From positions 57,012 to 121,011 of the forward strand of contig JAERTG010000092.1 of the NCBI GenBank assembly GCA_016845065.1: a DNA stretch of 64,000 bases, read 5' to 3'. Below are positions 1 to 9,239 of this stretch, piece after piece (the first letter of the stretch is position 1; every line of letters begins with the position of its first letter). Source of the DNA: Fidelibacterota bacterium. Its GTDB lineage: Bacteria; Fidelibacterota; UBA8477; JABMPR01. The position numbers and the translations under genes were made by a program. The notes under the pieces were generated by a model. It was not told the DNA's origin, searched no databases, and saw only the letters and a program-made list of their open reading frames with translations.

Positions 1-1
1 A

Positions 2-1294
2 GCAAAGACGATAGATTACAAAGTAGCAGATATAAGTCAGGCCACCTATGGCCGTGATGAGATACTTCTGGCTGAAAAAGAGATGCCAGGACTCATGGAG
101 TTAAAGGCACGCTATGGAGATACCAGGCCATTGGAGGGAGCTCGCATTGCTGGCTGTATCCACATGACCATCCAGACCGCTGTCTTGATCGAGACACTCA
201 CAGCATTGGGTGCTGAAGTACGCTGGTCCAGCTGTAATATATATTCAACCCAGGATCATGCAGCCGCAGCTATCGCCGCTACTGGTGTTCCTGTCTTCGC
301 CTGGAAGGGTGAGACAGAAGAGGAGTACTGGTGGTGTATTGATCAGACTCTGGACTTTGATGGTAAGGGTCCCAATCTGCTATTAGATGATGGGGGAGAC
401 TTAACCCAGGTCATCCTGGAACAGCATCCTGAATGGCATGATCAGATTAAGGGAGTCTCTGAAGAGACCACTACAGGTGTTCATCGTCTATATCAGTTGA
501 TGGAGGAGGGTGGTCTCCCATTTCCTGCAATCAATGTGAATGACTCGGTTACCAAATCTAAATTTGATAATAAGTATGGCTGTCGTGAATCTTTGGCTGA
601 TGGTATCAAACGTGGTACTGACATCATGCTGGCTGGTAAAAAGATCATTGTTGCTGGCTATGGAGACGTTGGTAAGGGTTCAGCCCAGTCCATGGCTGGT
701 TATGGGGCTCAGGTCTTTGTAACTGAAATCGACCCCATCTGTGCCCTGCAGGCTGCTATGGAAGGCTTCTCTGTCGTTACCATGGAAGAGGCTGCCAGTT
801 TTGGTGATATCTTTGTAACCACCACTGGTTGTAAAGATGTGATCACCGGTGAGCATATGGAAAAGATGAAGGACAATGCCGTCCTGGCTAATATTGGTCA
901 TTTTGATCATGAGATTGATGTGGCCTGGCTGGAGAACCATTCCGGTATCACTGAAACCAATATCAAGCCTCAGGTTGATAAGTTTGAGTTTCCTGATGGC
1001 AAATCAATCGTACTGCTCTCTCGTGGTCGTTTGGTAAACCTTGGCAATGCTACGGGTCACTCATCCTTTGTGATGTCAACATCCTTTACCAACCAGGTTC
1101 TGGCTCAGATGGCTTTATATGAAGGTGGTGTTGCAGATGGTGTTCAAGTTCTATCCAAGGAGCTTGATGAAGAGGTGGCCAGACTGCACCTTGCCCACCT
1201 TGATGCTAACCTAACCAAGCTATCGGATGATCAGGCTGAATATCTAGGGCTAAAAAAAGAAGGTCCGTTCAAACCAGAGCATTACAGGTACTAG
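2..1294 (+). CDS. ahcY: Adenosylhomocysteinase, 5' end cut by window edge
   Basis: Hydrolyses S-adenosylhomocysteine to adenosine and homocysteine using bound NAD, keeping the methylation cycle running in the cytoplasm. The frame is open to the left edge and the first visible codons read as the conserved family N-terminus ([16 protein letters not shown]), so the ATG at 83 is internal and the true start lies just outside. Visible motifs are LLDDGGD, the [18 protein letters not shown] substrate block, the Rossmann dinucleotide site [11 protein letters not shown], and the diagnostic C-terminus PFKPEHYRY. About 430 residues are visible, matching short bacterial forms, so only a few residues are missing. 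The stop at 1294 is followed within about 15 bases by the likely start of the next gene. Any upstream riboswitch or promoter is off-window. Confidence 0.97.
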   Translation, partial: AKTIDYKVADISQATYGRDEILLAEKEMPGLMELKARYGDTRPLEGARIAGCIHMTIQTAVLIETLTALGAEVRWSSCNIYSTQDHAAAAIAATGVPVFAWKGETEEEYWWCIDQTLDFDGKGPNLLLDDGGDLTQVILEQHPEWHDQIKGVSEETTTGVHRLYQLMEEGGLPFPAINVNDSVTKSKFDNKYGCRESLADGIKRGTDIMLAGKKIIVAGYGDVGKGSAQSMAGYGAQVFVTEIDPICALQAAMEGFSVVTMEEAASFGDIFVTTTGCKDVITGEHMEKMKDNAVLANIGHFDHEIDVAWLENHSGITETNIKPQVDKFEFPDGKSIVLLSRGRLVNLGNATGHSSFVMSTSFTNQVLAQMALYEGGVADGVQVLSKELDEEVARLHLAHLDANLTKLSDDQAEYLGLKKEGPFKPEHYRY

Positions 1295-1309
1295 GTAAGG
1301 ATTATTCCT

Positions 1310-4273
1310 ATCAAACTTCATAAATTTAAAGGACGGTCAGCAGGATTTGTACTGGCCACATTGTGGGGTTTGCTCGTTCTGCAATGTGATTTCGGACTGC
1401 CTACCAAGGTTGTATTGCCAACCTGGCAAATGACTCTGACCATTCCTTTGGTTTCTGAAAATTACCCCTTTGATGGTTTGTTGGGTTCTGATACGACTGG
1501 AACCATCAAGGTGTATGGTGATTCAGTTGATACAGATGGCGATGGGATCATGGATATTTTATTACCTGATACTTTGGCGGACTATCCAGGGGGGCTTTAT
1601 ATCACCCTGGAGAACGATCTGCCACCCATAACGCTTCCAGAAGATATGTTCGTCATTCCAGGTCAAGATCCAATGGCTCTAGGTGTTGGCCCAATTAACA
1701 TTGGCTCCCTGCTGCCAGCAGCTCTGGATTCAGGTATTCATATGGGTCCCATTGATACAGTCATCAGCATGACAGCAATGGGTTTTGAACTACCTGATAT
1801 ATTTATCAATAGTATTCCCGATGCTACATGTGATGACATCCTGGCTACCCGCTCAGAAAACATCTCCTTTACCTTTGGATCGGCAGATACAAATATTAAT
1901 ACGGATGAAGATGTATCTATACCTGGGTATACTCGGACGATTGTAGCTCGGATTCCTTCCACAGATGGAAGCGGAGATAACTGCGAGACCTGTCCAACTC
2001 CACCTCCGGCATTTATCTGTGATTCCTCATACACTTATGAAATGACAGCCACCATTGAAGTGGAAGAGGCACAATTACCTGGGATCCGTCAGGCATTTGC
2101 TCTTTTACCTGATCCATCTACCCTGCCATCCGATGTACCGATTGAAGGATTCGAATCAGTAACCATATCAACTGGATCTATTAGTTCAACTATCAACAGT
2201 CAGATGCCATTGACCTCTTCAAATACAGGACTTATTGTCTACACAAAGCGGGCAGATGGGTCCTCTGACACACTTCATAACCACTTCTTCGAAGATATAT
2301 CCCAATACATGACCAATGGTGAGGATAGTACGTTGGTGTCTTCCCTGGATGGTGTAGCAGTATATGATTCTCTGATTTTTGAATTCGGAGGGACTATCGA
2401 TGCCTCCAACGGAGACACTCTCTTCTTTCCACAAGATGTGAATCCATTTTTCCACTACAATTTTTCATTGGATATAGACGGCTTCGAAAGTGTTCAACTG
2501 AATATGCGCGACACAACGATGTCTATATATCAGGATATGAACACGACTTCCCCGGATGCTGCATTTAGTGTTCAGATCGTCAAGGCAACTTTTAAGGATG
2601 AAGTGGATCATGCTGATACCAATCGTCTGAGCATTTCATTAGAAAATCAAATGGGTCTCGATATTGATGTATTACGGATAAAGCTCAGGAACTTTTACGA
2701 ACATCAAGACAGTTTGGATGCCGGAATTTATGAGGTTTTAACTTTTGACTTACCGGATGGAGAAACCAAAGATACTATTGTCGTATTAGATGGCCATTTG
2801 CTTAGTAATCTCACAGGTGATGATACTCCTTTGGATTCACTGTTGATTGAAACTGAAATACGATTTAGCTCAGATGGTGGTCCAACCACTATCCCGTATC
2901 CACCCCCGGAAGAGATGGCCATAGATGTAAATGTACTCATGACTTCATTGAGAATCGAAGATCTGGTTGGATTGTTTGATATTAATTTTGGATTAAGTGA
3001 TCAAGAACAACCTCTGAGTTTACCTGGACTCGTCGGTGGTGTCACCTTTGGAGAAGCTATTCTTGCCATTACCATGGAGAATGAGTTTGGAGTTTCACCT
3101 GGATTAGGATTAGAGGTGAAGGGTTTCAGAGATGGTGATAGTGTTGTAGTCGCCCTTGATCCGGATTCCGTAACCTTCCAATCAGGATCCCCTGATGAAC
3201 CCGTGTCTACGGAAATCCGCATAAGTCGTGACTATGTGCGAAGAACAGTTGCAGGCGATGCAACCATTGTCCAGCATTTCCCTGAGGACAACAATATCGT
3301 AAATCTAATGGCAATGATGCCTGATATTGTTTCAGTAGGTGGGGATGCCAGTATTTCACCTGATGGCCTTACCTCCATTACTGCCGGAGCTGAGATATCA
3401 GGGACGTGGCGCTTTGAAATTCCATTTTACCTGACTATTGCTTCTGGTGGAGTTGAGTTTATGCCGCCGACATTTTCAAAAATGGCTGCTTTGGATTCCA
3501 GCACGATCAAGCAACTAGTGGGTGCCAATGGTATTCCTGATGAATCTGATATGCTGCTTAGTTCCACGATCAACACCATCATATTCAGTGATATAGGACT
3601 CGGTTTTGGATTAGAGATTCTTGTATCAGATATTCAATATTTCCCATTCTACAGTTCCTTGGAAAATAAGGTTCTGGTTTCTGCTGACCTGGATGATGAT
3701 GGCACGGCAGATACACTGGATCTGAATCTTGATACCCTCATCATGCATCCACTGGTGAGAACGCTTCAGCTTGAAATTCCAGCTGGAATAGCTGATCCCA
3801 ATACAGGTTTGGTGATTCCTGGCATGGAGGGTTCAGGTGAGTTTAGCTATTCAGCAGATTTTAATTTGACTGATATGGAAGGTGATTCTACCTACGGTAC
3901 ACTGAAGCACAAGAAATACGCCTTTCTGGATACATTTCTGCTGGCTCGATCTGATTCAGGCTTTGCAGATGTTGCTTCTGCGCTGGAATTTGTTGAATTA
4001 GATGCACCAACTGTCCCGGATTCTCTATACAATTTGACTTTGAATAGTACTGGTACTGAGCTGTGGCTTATCCAGGATGTAACATCTTATGGTGAATTGG
4101 GATGGTTAGTTGAACCAAAAGATCATTACATCGCAACGAAATTTATCATGGAAGAGACACCCAATCCTGCCTTGTTACCGTTCTCAGCTGGAATCGATGT
4201 AACCGCATTTATGCAATTCATTTTGAATTCTGGTCCCATGTTTTCAACCGCTGATGAAGATACCACACAATGA
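1310..4273 (+). CDS. Giant secreted lipoprotein of unknown function
   Basis: About 987 residues. The first standard start codon in frame is TTG at 1361, but that would begin inside a signal peptide. Read from upstream, codons from 1310 give a basic n-region (K-L-H-K-F-K-G-R), a hydrophobic core and the lipobox LVLQC. No ATG, GTG or TTG exists between the ahcY stop and this point, so initiation probably uses a rare codon. ATC at 1310, nine bases after AAGG, is spaced best; ATT at 1301 or 1304 is the alternative. The mature part is acidic, rich in Asp, Thr and Ser, and looks beta-rich, with a DTDGDG calcium-type loop near residue 65 and a Cys-rich loop (CETCPTPPP). Its stop overlaps the DUF5723 start by ATGA, so the two are co-translated, and probably work together at the outer membrane. 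I recognise no domain. Confidence 0.8.
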   Translation: MKLHKFKGRSAGFVLATLWGLLVLQCDFGLPTKVVLPTWQMTLTIPLVSENYPFDGLLGSDTTGTIKVYGDSVDTDGDGIMDILLPDTLADYPGGLYITLENDLPPITLPEDMFVIPGQDPMALGVGPINIGSLLPAALDSGIHMGPIDTVISMTAMGFELPDIFINSIPDATCDDILATRSENISFTFGSADTNINTDEDVSIPGYTRTIVARIPSTDGSGDNCETCPTPPPAFICDSSYTYEMTATIEVEEAQLPGIRQAFALLPDPSTLPSDVPIEGFESVTISTGSISSTINSQMPLTSSNTGLIVYTKRADGSSDTLHNHFFEDISQYMTNGEDSTLVSSLDGVAVYDSLIFEFGGTIDASNGDTLFFPQDVNPFFHYNFSLDIDGFESVQLNMRDTTMSIYQDMNTTSPDAAFSVQIVKATFKDEVDHADTNRLSISLENQMGLDIDVLRIKLRNFYEHQDSLDAGIYEVLTFDLPDGETKDTIVVLDGHLLSNLTGDDTPLDSLLIETEIRFSSDGGPTTIPYPPPEEMAIDVNVLMTSLRIEDLVGLFDINFGLSDQEQPLSLPGLVGGVTFGEAILAITMENEFGVSPGLGLEVKGFRDGDSVVVALDPDSVTFQSGSPDEPVSTEIRISRDYVRRTVAGDATIVQHFPEDNNIVNLMAMMPDIVSVGGDASISPDGLTSITAGAEISGTWRFEIPFYLTIASGGVEFMPPTFSKMAALDSSTIKQLVGANGIPDESDMLLSSTINTIIFSDIGLGFGLEILVSDIQYFPFYSSLENKVLVSADLDDDGTADTLDLNLDTLIMHPLVRTLQLEIPAGIADPNTGLVIPGMEGSGEFSYSADFNLTDMEGDSTYGTLKHKKYAFLDTFLLARSDSGFADVASALEFVELDAPTVPDSLYNLTLNSTGTELWLIQDVTSYGELGWLVEPKDHYIATKFIMEETPNPALLPFSAGIDVTAFMQFILNSGPMFSTADEDTTQ

Positions 4274-5643
4274 GAATGTTGATTACCATTCTCATTAGTT
4301 CATTGGCGTTGGTAGCCTCTGGTTTTGGACAAGCTCACATTGATGCCAGGGGGCTGGGTTTATGTAATGCATACACGGTTTCCTCAAGGGGTATCTCATC
4401 CATAGGATATAACCCGGCCAACCTTGGATATACTGAGGATCTAACTTTTAGTGCAGATCTCCTGGATTTTAAAATTACAGCATTCAATAATTTTATGTCT
4501 CTTGCTCTTTTCAATCGCTATTTCTCAGGTGATAAGGACGGTAAACCATTTGACCTGGAACAGAAAATGCTGGGAAGTCAGAAGACCCATAAAGAATTTC
4601 TACTTTCTGAGCTTTCCGAGGATGGCTTCGCATTTGGCCTCGGTGTAAGTGTTCCCATACCAGTGTTGAACGTCTCGCTGGGAAATTATGCTTTCACTTC
4701 CGGTGTTGAGTATTACATGCAGAACTCCTTACCCTACGGTCTATTTGAAATGGTCATGGAAGGCAATCAGGTGGGTAGGTCCTTTGATTTATCGCTCCGC
4801 CAGGATGTGCTTATGGTGACCAACTTTGGTTTTTCGTTTGCAATACCATTTGAGAAGTACAATGTGGGAGCCACTGTTAAGTATTTAGCCGGGATCGGTT
4901 TTGCCGGTGTAGACTCTTCTGGTGGTGCATTTAGTACACAACCCACTGGACTCGAGTCTGATGGTTTTTACAGGTACACACGAGCGATTGGTGGAAATGG
5001 TCTAGCAGTGGATCTGGGCTTCAATACCCGGAAGATAAATAATTGGCAATTTGGATTTGCAATCAATAATGTCATTGGGTTCATCAATTGGGGCAACGAT
5101 GATAATTTCATCGCCAAGAATATCGGAATTATCGAAGGTCTGGTTCCAATACGCGACCTCTTACAGATATCCAGCGACAGCACAACTTTCTCAGCCAGCA
5201 CCCTATATAACATGGAGATAGAGGGAGTGAATGTTACTGGTGCGTTAGCTGATTCGGATAGCCTGTTCAAGTTTGATGAAACAAACGTTCCTCGACCTGA
5301 TAGTATCCGAATGAATTACCCTGCGATGTTTCGTCTGGGAGGGAGTTACCAATACAAAAATGATTTTATCATCATGGCCGATCTTTCAGCAGGTTTGGAT
5401 GATTATTATTTTGCCGATAGGTCCTGGAGATTGGCTCTGGCAGCAGAGTGGATCCGTTTTGGGATGGTGCCGATCAGATCGGGTATGGCCTTTGGTGGCC
5501 CTTATGGGAGTGAAGCCTCCATCGGGGCAGGAGTTCACCTTATCTGGTTTGATGCTGATCTCGCTCTGAAATTGTTGGGTGGGATGTCGTTCGCCAATGC
5601 TGAAGGTATCGAATTCGGAATCAGTTTTCAGTTTAAACGTTAA
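4270..5643 (+). CDS. DUF5723-family outer-membrane protein
   Basis: A 457-residue exported protein with a signal peptide (ISSLALVASGFGQA). The segment after it (DARGLGLCNAYTVSSRGISS, then a YNPANLGY-type motif) matches the start of the DUF5723 family of outer-membrane beta-barrels found in FCB bacteria. Alternating hydrophobic strands with Gly/Tyr/Phe continue to the end, and the last strand finishes F-Q-F-K-R, a plausible barrel closing strand. It overlaps the preceding giant lipoprotein by four bases (ATGA). That suggests a lipoprotein-barrel pair, by analogy with other FCB outer-membrane pairs. The substrate or function is unknown. Confidence 0.75.
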   Translation: MRMLITILISSLALVASGFGQAHIDARGLGLCNAYTVSSRGISSIGYNPANLGYTEDLTFSADLLDFKITAFNNFMSLALFNRYFSGDKDGKPFDLEQKMLGSQKTHKEFLLSELSEDGFAFGLGVSVPIPVLNVSLGNYAFTSGVEYYMQNSLPYGLFEMVMEGNQVGRSFDLSLRQDVLMVTNFGFSFAIPFEKYNVGATVKYLAGIGFAGVDSSGGAFSTQPTGLESDGFYRYTRAIGGNGLAVDLGFNTRKINNWQFGFAINNVIGFINWGNDDNFIAKNIGIIEGLVPIRDLLQISSDSTTFSASTLYNMEIEGVNVTGALADSDSLFKFDETNVPRPDSIRMNYPAMFRLGGSYQYKNDFIIMADLSAGLDDYYFADRSWRLALAAEWIRFGMVPIRSGMAFGGPYGSEASIGAGVHLIWFDADLALKLLGGMSFANAEGIEFGISFQFKR

Positions 5644-5734
5644 CTACTCAGATCAAGACACAAATAATTACCCCCATCCGTAAACTGGATGAGGATAAAC
5701 ATGTTTTCAATACACAAAGAGAGAGGAATATTAA

Positions 5735-5947
5735 ATGCAGAAAAATGTAGGTTCACTCGATAAAATTATTCGACTCATCCTGGCTGCTGGTCTGTTTAGT
5801 CTGTTCTTCATATTAGATGGAAACGCAAGATACTGGGCCCTTCTTGGCTTAATTCCTCTTACTACTGGACTGCTGAATTCTTGCCCAGTCTGGACTGTTT
5901 TTGGTATTAATACTGTCAAGGCGAAGACGGAAAAGTATAAGTCTTAG
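5735..5947 (+). CDS. DUF2892 (YgaP-like transmembrane) small membrane protein
   Basis: Seventy residues matching DUF2892: the N-terminal KNVGSLDKIIRLILA helix, a short turn (LDGNARY), a second helix, then the conserved LNSCPVWTVFGIN motif with one Cys. In rhodanese-fused relatives such as YgaP this module forms a two-helix membrane hairpin, and here it stands alone. An AGAGAGGA ribosome-binding site lies about ten bases upstream of the ATG. The gene is separate from its neighbours: 91 bases after the DUF5723 gene and convergent with lptG. Its function is not known. Confidence 0.85.
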   Translation: MQKNVGSLDKIIRLILAAGLFSLFFILDGNARYWALLGLIPLTTGLLNSCPVWTVFGINTVKAKTEKYKS

Positions 5948-5983
5948 CTGAAGCACCCAACAGAGGTTAAGGCTGGCAGCGAA

Positions 5984-7075
5984 CTATTTTTTAGCTGTTT
6001 GGTAAAACAGCCAGGCCCCGGCAATAAAAAGGACCACATTTCCAAACCAGACAGCGAAAGCTGGGTGGAGTGAACTGTTATAGCCTATCTTTTGTCCACC
6101 GATGAGCAAAATATAGTAGACAAATAGTGCCAACACACTTTTCCCCACTCCTACAGCCAAATTCTCCCGCGTCCCTTGTAGGGCAAAACTAATCCCTAGA
6201 AAAATCACAATAAATCCTGTCATCACAAACGCCAGCTTGAAATGGAAATCCACGATCCAACGATGTGGGTTTAAACCAAGCAGTTTTTTCTTCTCGATAA
6301 ACTCCACAAGTTGAAAAACATTCATTTCATTTGGTCGGATCTGTTCTTTGACGATATCAGCCGGTGTTAAAGTGATTGGAAGTTCATCACTGAGGTTCAT
6401 CTCTGAAAACAATAGTTTTCCAGCTGCATCAAAGCGACGATTCAATCCTTCAGATTTATCCCAGCTTTGCAAAGAATCAATCCACTCAAGCTTTGCATAA
6501 TCCCAACGCTCAGTAATCCCGGAGTCCTGATATGCCAGGATCGAAACATCTGTACATTTATTATTAGGTACGTCATAAACTTTGATGACCATGATATTGC
6601 CATTTATATCCTGGCGAACTACTTCCTTCATCTTTCGGGGACTCTTTTTCGGCTTCAAAATATTGCGTGTAATCTCTTTTTGCTGATGATTAAACGGCAT
6701 GACCACCAGATTTTGAAAAATGAATTGGAAAACGGTAAATAATAGACCCAGGATCAACAGGGGACGTGCGATTCGAAGCATACTGATCCCTGAAGCTCGC
6801 ATCGCTGCGATCTCATAATTTTTATTGAGAGTCCCTAATGAGAAGACTGTAGCCAGTAGCATGCTCATCGGCAGGGCCATATCAATGAAATAGGGGAGAC
6901 TATAACCATAATAAACCAGCATCAGATTAGCCCCAGCGCCAGCATCTACGAAGTTGTCAATTTTTTCCACAAAATCAGCAATGGTGAATATGCCAACAAG
7001 ACCAATAAGAACAGTCCACATGGTAGAGAAAAATGCTCGGATCAGATATCGATCTATGAGAGAAATAAAGCCCAA
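5984..7075 (-). CDS. lptG: LptG-type LPS export permease (YjgP/YjgQ family)
   Basis: Inner-membrane permease of the Lpt bridge, which with LptF and LptB2 extracts lipopolysaccharide from the inner membrane. It has 363 residues, the usual size. An N-terminal helix begins IDRYLIRAFF, followed by FTIADFVEKID, which resembles LptG rather than LptF. Three N-terminal helices, a periplasmic beta-jellyroll region (about residues 140-270) and three C-terminal helices ending near residue 360 follow the family layout. The motif MRASGISMLRI corresponds to the coupling region. It starts 13 bases after the stop of the CorC-type gene, so the two probably share a transcript. The LptF partner is not in the window. 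Confidence 0.88.
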   Translation of the reverse strand: MGFISLIDRYLIRAFFSTMWTVLIGLVGIFTIADFVEKIDNFVDAGAGANLMLVYYGYSLPYFIDMALPMSMLLATVFSLGTLNKNYEIAAMRASGISMLRIARPLLILGLLFTVFQFIFQNLVVMPFNHQQKEITRNILKPKKSPRKMKEVVRQDINGNIMVIKVYDVPNNKCTDVSILAYQDSGITERWDYAKLEWIDSLQSWDKSEGLNRRFDAAGKLLFSEMNLSDELPITLTPADIVKEQIRPNEMNVFQLVEFIEKKKLLGLNPHRWIVDFHFKLAFVMTGFIVIFLGISFALQGTRENLAVGVGKSVLALFVYYILLIGGQKIGYNSSLHPAFAVWFGNVVLFIAGAWLFYQTAKK

Positions 7076-7088
7076 AAGTGATCGCTAA

Positions 7089-8288
7089 TTAGCGCTCCTG
7101 AACAAAAATAGTTTCAATACGTGTGGCGGTTGAGGAAGAGATTACGTAACGGTGGGTTTCGGTTAAAAACTGTTCGTTTTTTTGGGGAATATGACCAAGG
7201 CTATCGATGAGAAATCCTGCTAACGTTTCGTACTCTCCAGGGGGTATGGCAAAATCATGCTGCTCATTCAGGATATCAATTTCTGCATTCCCTTTGATGA
7301 GTAAACCCTTATCAAGCTGTTGAACCGTAGCGTCTTCTTCATCAAAGGCATCTGTAAACTCACCGAATAACTCCTCAGATAGATCTTCCATGGTAACCAG
7401 ACCGGCTGTACCGCCATACTCATCGATTACGATGGCTATTGAGAGACTTTTGGTTTGCATCTCACCCAGCAATTCATCTGCAGCCTTCGTTTCAGGCACA
7501 AAAAATACCTCGCGCATCATTTCACTAAGTTCCGTTGCTCCCCTGAAAAGGTCATGGAGAAAAACGATTCCTTTGATGTCATCAGTTGTTTCTTCATATA
7601 CTGGAAGTTTGGAAAATCCGGATTCCATAAAAGCTGCTTCAACCTCTGCCATACTACTATCGATTGAAACTGATGTCATATCAGGTCGAGGTGTCATCAC
7701 TTCACTAATTGAAGTGTTCTTAAAGGTAAAGATGCGGGCAATAGTTTGGCGTTCATGGACATCTACACCGCTCTCCTCCCTGGGATCATTGAAGAGGAGG
7801 TGCAGCTCTTCTGAATCAAGACTGGTTTGGCTTTCTTCGTCCACACTTCGCAGAATAATTTTTCGATACAACCCAAGCAGAAGAGTCAGTGGATAGAGAA
7901 TAACTTCAAATATTATAACAAACCTGCCAAAAAATAACATGGAGGCATTTGGAAATTCTCGAAAAAGTGTTTTGGGTATAATTTCACCAAAGATGAGAAC
8001 GCTAACCGAAATTATTAATAGTATAATCCATTCGTTGGTGATAACCTGGATCAGCATGACCGTTGAAAAGGAGGTTGCCAGAATGTTGGCAATGTTGTTT
8101 CCAACTAGTGTAGCAGTGAGAAACTGTTCAGGATTGCGACTGGCTTTCATTGCAGACTTGGCACCACTGACCTCACGCCGCTCCCAGACTTCCAGTTGAA
8201 GTCGGTTTGACGAGAGTAATGCTATTTCTGCACCTGCAAAAATAAAGCTAAGGATAAGGCCAATGACGGCGAGGGTAATCTCGATCAT
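7089..8288 (-). CDS. CNNM/CorC-type membrane protein with CBS pair
   Basis: A 399-residue protein of the hemolysin C/CorC-CNNM group, linked in characterised relatives to Mg2+ or Co2+ efflux. Order of domains: DUF21 (CNNM) membrane domain with about four helices (residues 1-170; motifs AGAEIALLSSNR and NNIANILATS), a linker with GVDVHERQ, a CBS pair (about 195-320; MTPRPDM and VIDEYGGTAGLVTMEDLSEE), and a C-terminal CorC_HlyC domain (about 335-399; GEYETLAGFLID). All are complete. It is the first gene of a two-gene minus-strand unit with lptG. The head-to-head gap to the CMD-family gene must contain its promoter. Confidence 0.9.
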   Translation of the reverse strand: MIEITLAVIGLILSFIFAGAEIALLSSNRLQLEVWERREVSGAKSAMKASRNPEQFLTATLVGNNIANILATSFSTVMLIQVITNEWIILLIISVSVLIFGEIIPKTLFREFPNASMLFFGRFVIIFEVILYPLTLLLGLYRKIILRSVDEESQTSLDSEELHLLFNDPREESGVDVHERQTIARIFTFKNTSISEVMTPRPDMTSVSIDSSMAEVEAAFMESGFSKLPVYEETTDDIKGIVFLHDLFRGATELSEMMREVFFVPETKAADELLGEMQTKSLSIAIVIDEYGGTAGLVTMEDLSEELFGEFTDAFDEEDATVQQLDKGLLIKGNAEIDILNEQHDFAIPPGEYETLAGFLIDSLGHIPQKNEQFLTETHRYVISSSTATRIETIFVQER

Positions 8289-8495
8289 TGAGTGAGGCTA
8301 TTAGCTGGAAGGTTGGTACTCATTTTCACGTTCAACATACAAATAATATAATTTGATTCAAGCTTGAACCATAGGTTGGTCTTGGATATCCCCAATTACC
8401 TCAAACAGCAGATGTGTAGGGGAAATGATCATTCCCTTAAAATCTTACATCCTTTATTTTACAGATATTCAAAAATCGAGTTTCATCAGGCATCA

Positions 8496-9173
8496 ATGCG
8501 ATTATCCTATAAGCCTATGGTATTCTCACCCAGATATTCTTCATGTGAATCTCAACTTGATCATTGCTGGATAGAACTCAAAAATCTTGAACAAAAGAAG
8601 CTGTTTCTGCTGGGGGTGCTTGTCGCGGCGACCACGCTAAATGATCAAGCCATGTTAAGTAATTGGATACCCCACTGTTCAGATGTTCTAGAGGAGGAAG
8701 CGATTGAAGAAGCCATTCTGCAAACCCTGCTCTTTGCAGGATTTCCTAAAACTATAGAGGCGCTCAAGGAATTACGTAGACATTTCCCAGTTAAACACGG
8801 TGAAAAACATGTGAGTGATCATAGGCAGGCCGGGGACGCGACCAGTAAAATTATCTATGGTAAGTATCATTCAAAATTGCTTAAAGTCATGGATGAATTG
8901 CATCCGGATTTAACACGATGGATGATTGAAGATGGCTATGGCCGCATCCTATCACGTACCGGACTTAGCATTCAGGAGCGGGAAATATCAGTGCTTGCTT
9001 CCCTCATGACGTCGGGCATGATCAATCAATTTAGAGCCCATGTTCGAGGCGCATTATTTGCAGGTGTATCCCGGGTTGATATCATTTGGTTTACAAACAT
9101 CTTCCAATGTATAATTGCCGCCGAGTTGAGAGCGGACTTCAATCAGGTCACCCAGGAGATTTTAAGGGCATGA
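8496..9173 (+). CDS. Carboxymuconolactone decarboxylase (AhpD-like) family protein
   Basis: Two tandem CMD-type helical repeats can be seen: EEAIEEAILQTLLFAGFPKT in the first half and EREISVLASLMTSGM with RAHVRGALFAG in the second. The CxxC disulfide of true AhpD enzymes is not evident, so a peroxiredoxin-reducing role is doubtful. The frame opens further upstream to a TTG at 8364, but those 44 codons lack CMD character and a short AGG lies five bases before the ATG at 8496, so I prefer 8496. The substrate is unknown. It precedes murQ by 66 bases on the same strand and may be co-transcribed with it. Confidence 0.65.
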   Translation: MRLSYKPMVFSPRYSSCESQLDHCWIELKNLEQKKLFLLGVLVAATTLNDQAMLSNWIPHCSDVLEEEAIEEAILQTLLFAGFPKTIEALKELRRHFPVKHGEKHVSDHRQAGDATSKIIYGKYHSKLLKVMDELHPDLTRWMIEDGYGRILSRTGLSIQEREISVLASLMTSGMINQFRAHVRGALFAGVSRVDIIWFTNIFQCIIAAELRADFNQVTQEILRA

Positions 9174-9239
9174 TTGATCATCAGACCTGAGATTGGCAAT
9201 TGATTTTGAAAAGTTTAACAGGGTGGGAGCATAAAGACG

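Noticed and set aside
83..1294. ahcY starting at ATG 83
   Set aside because: The 27 codons before it are in frame and match the conserved AhcY N-terminus, so the start lies outside the window.
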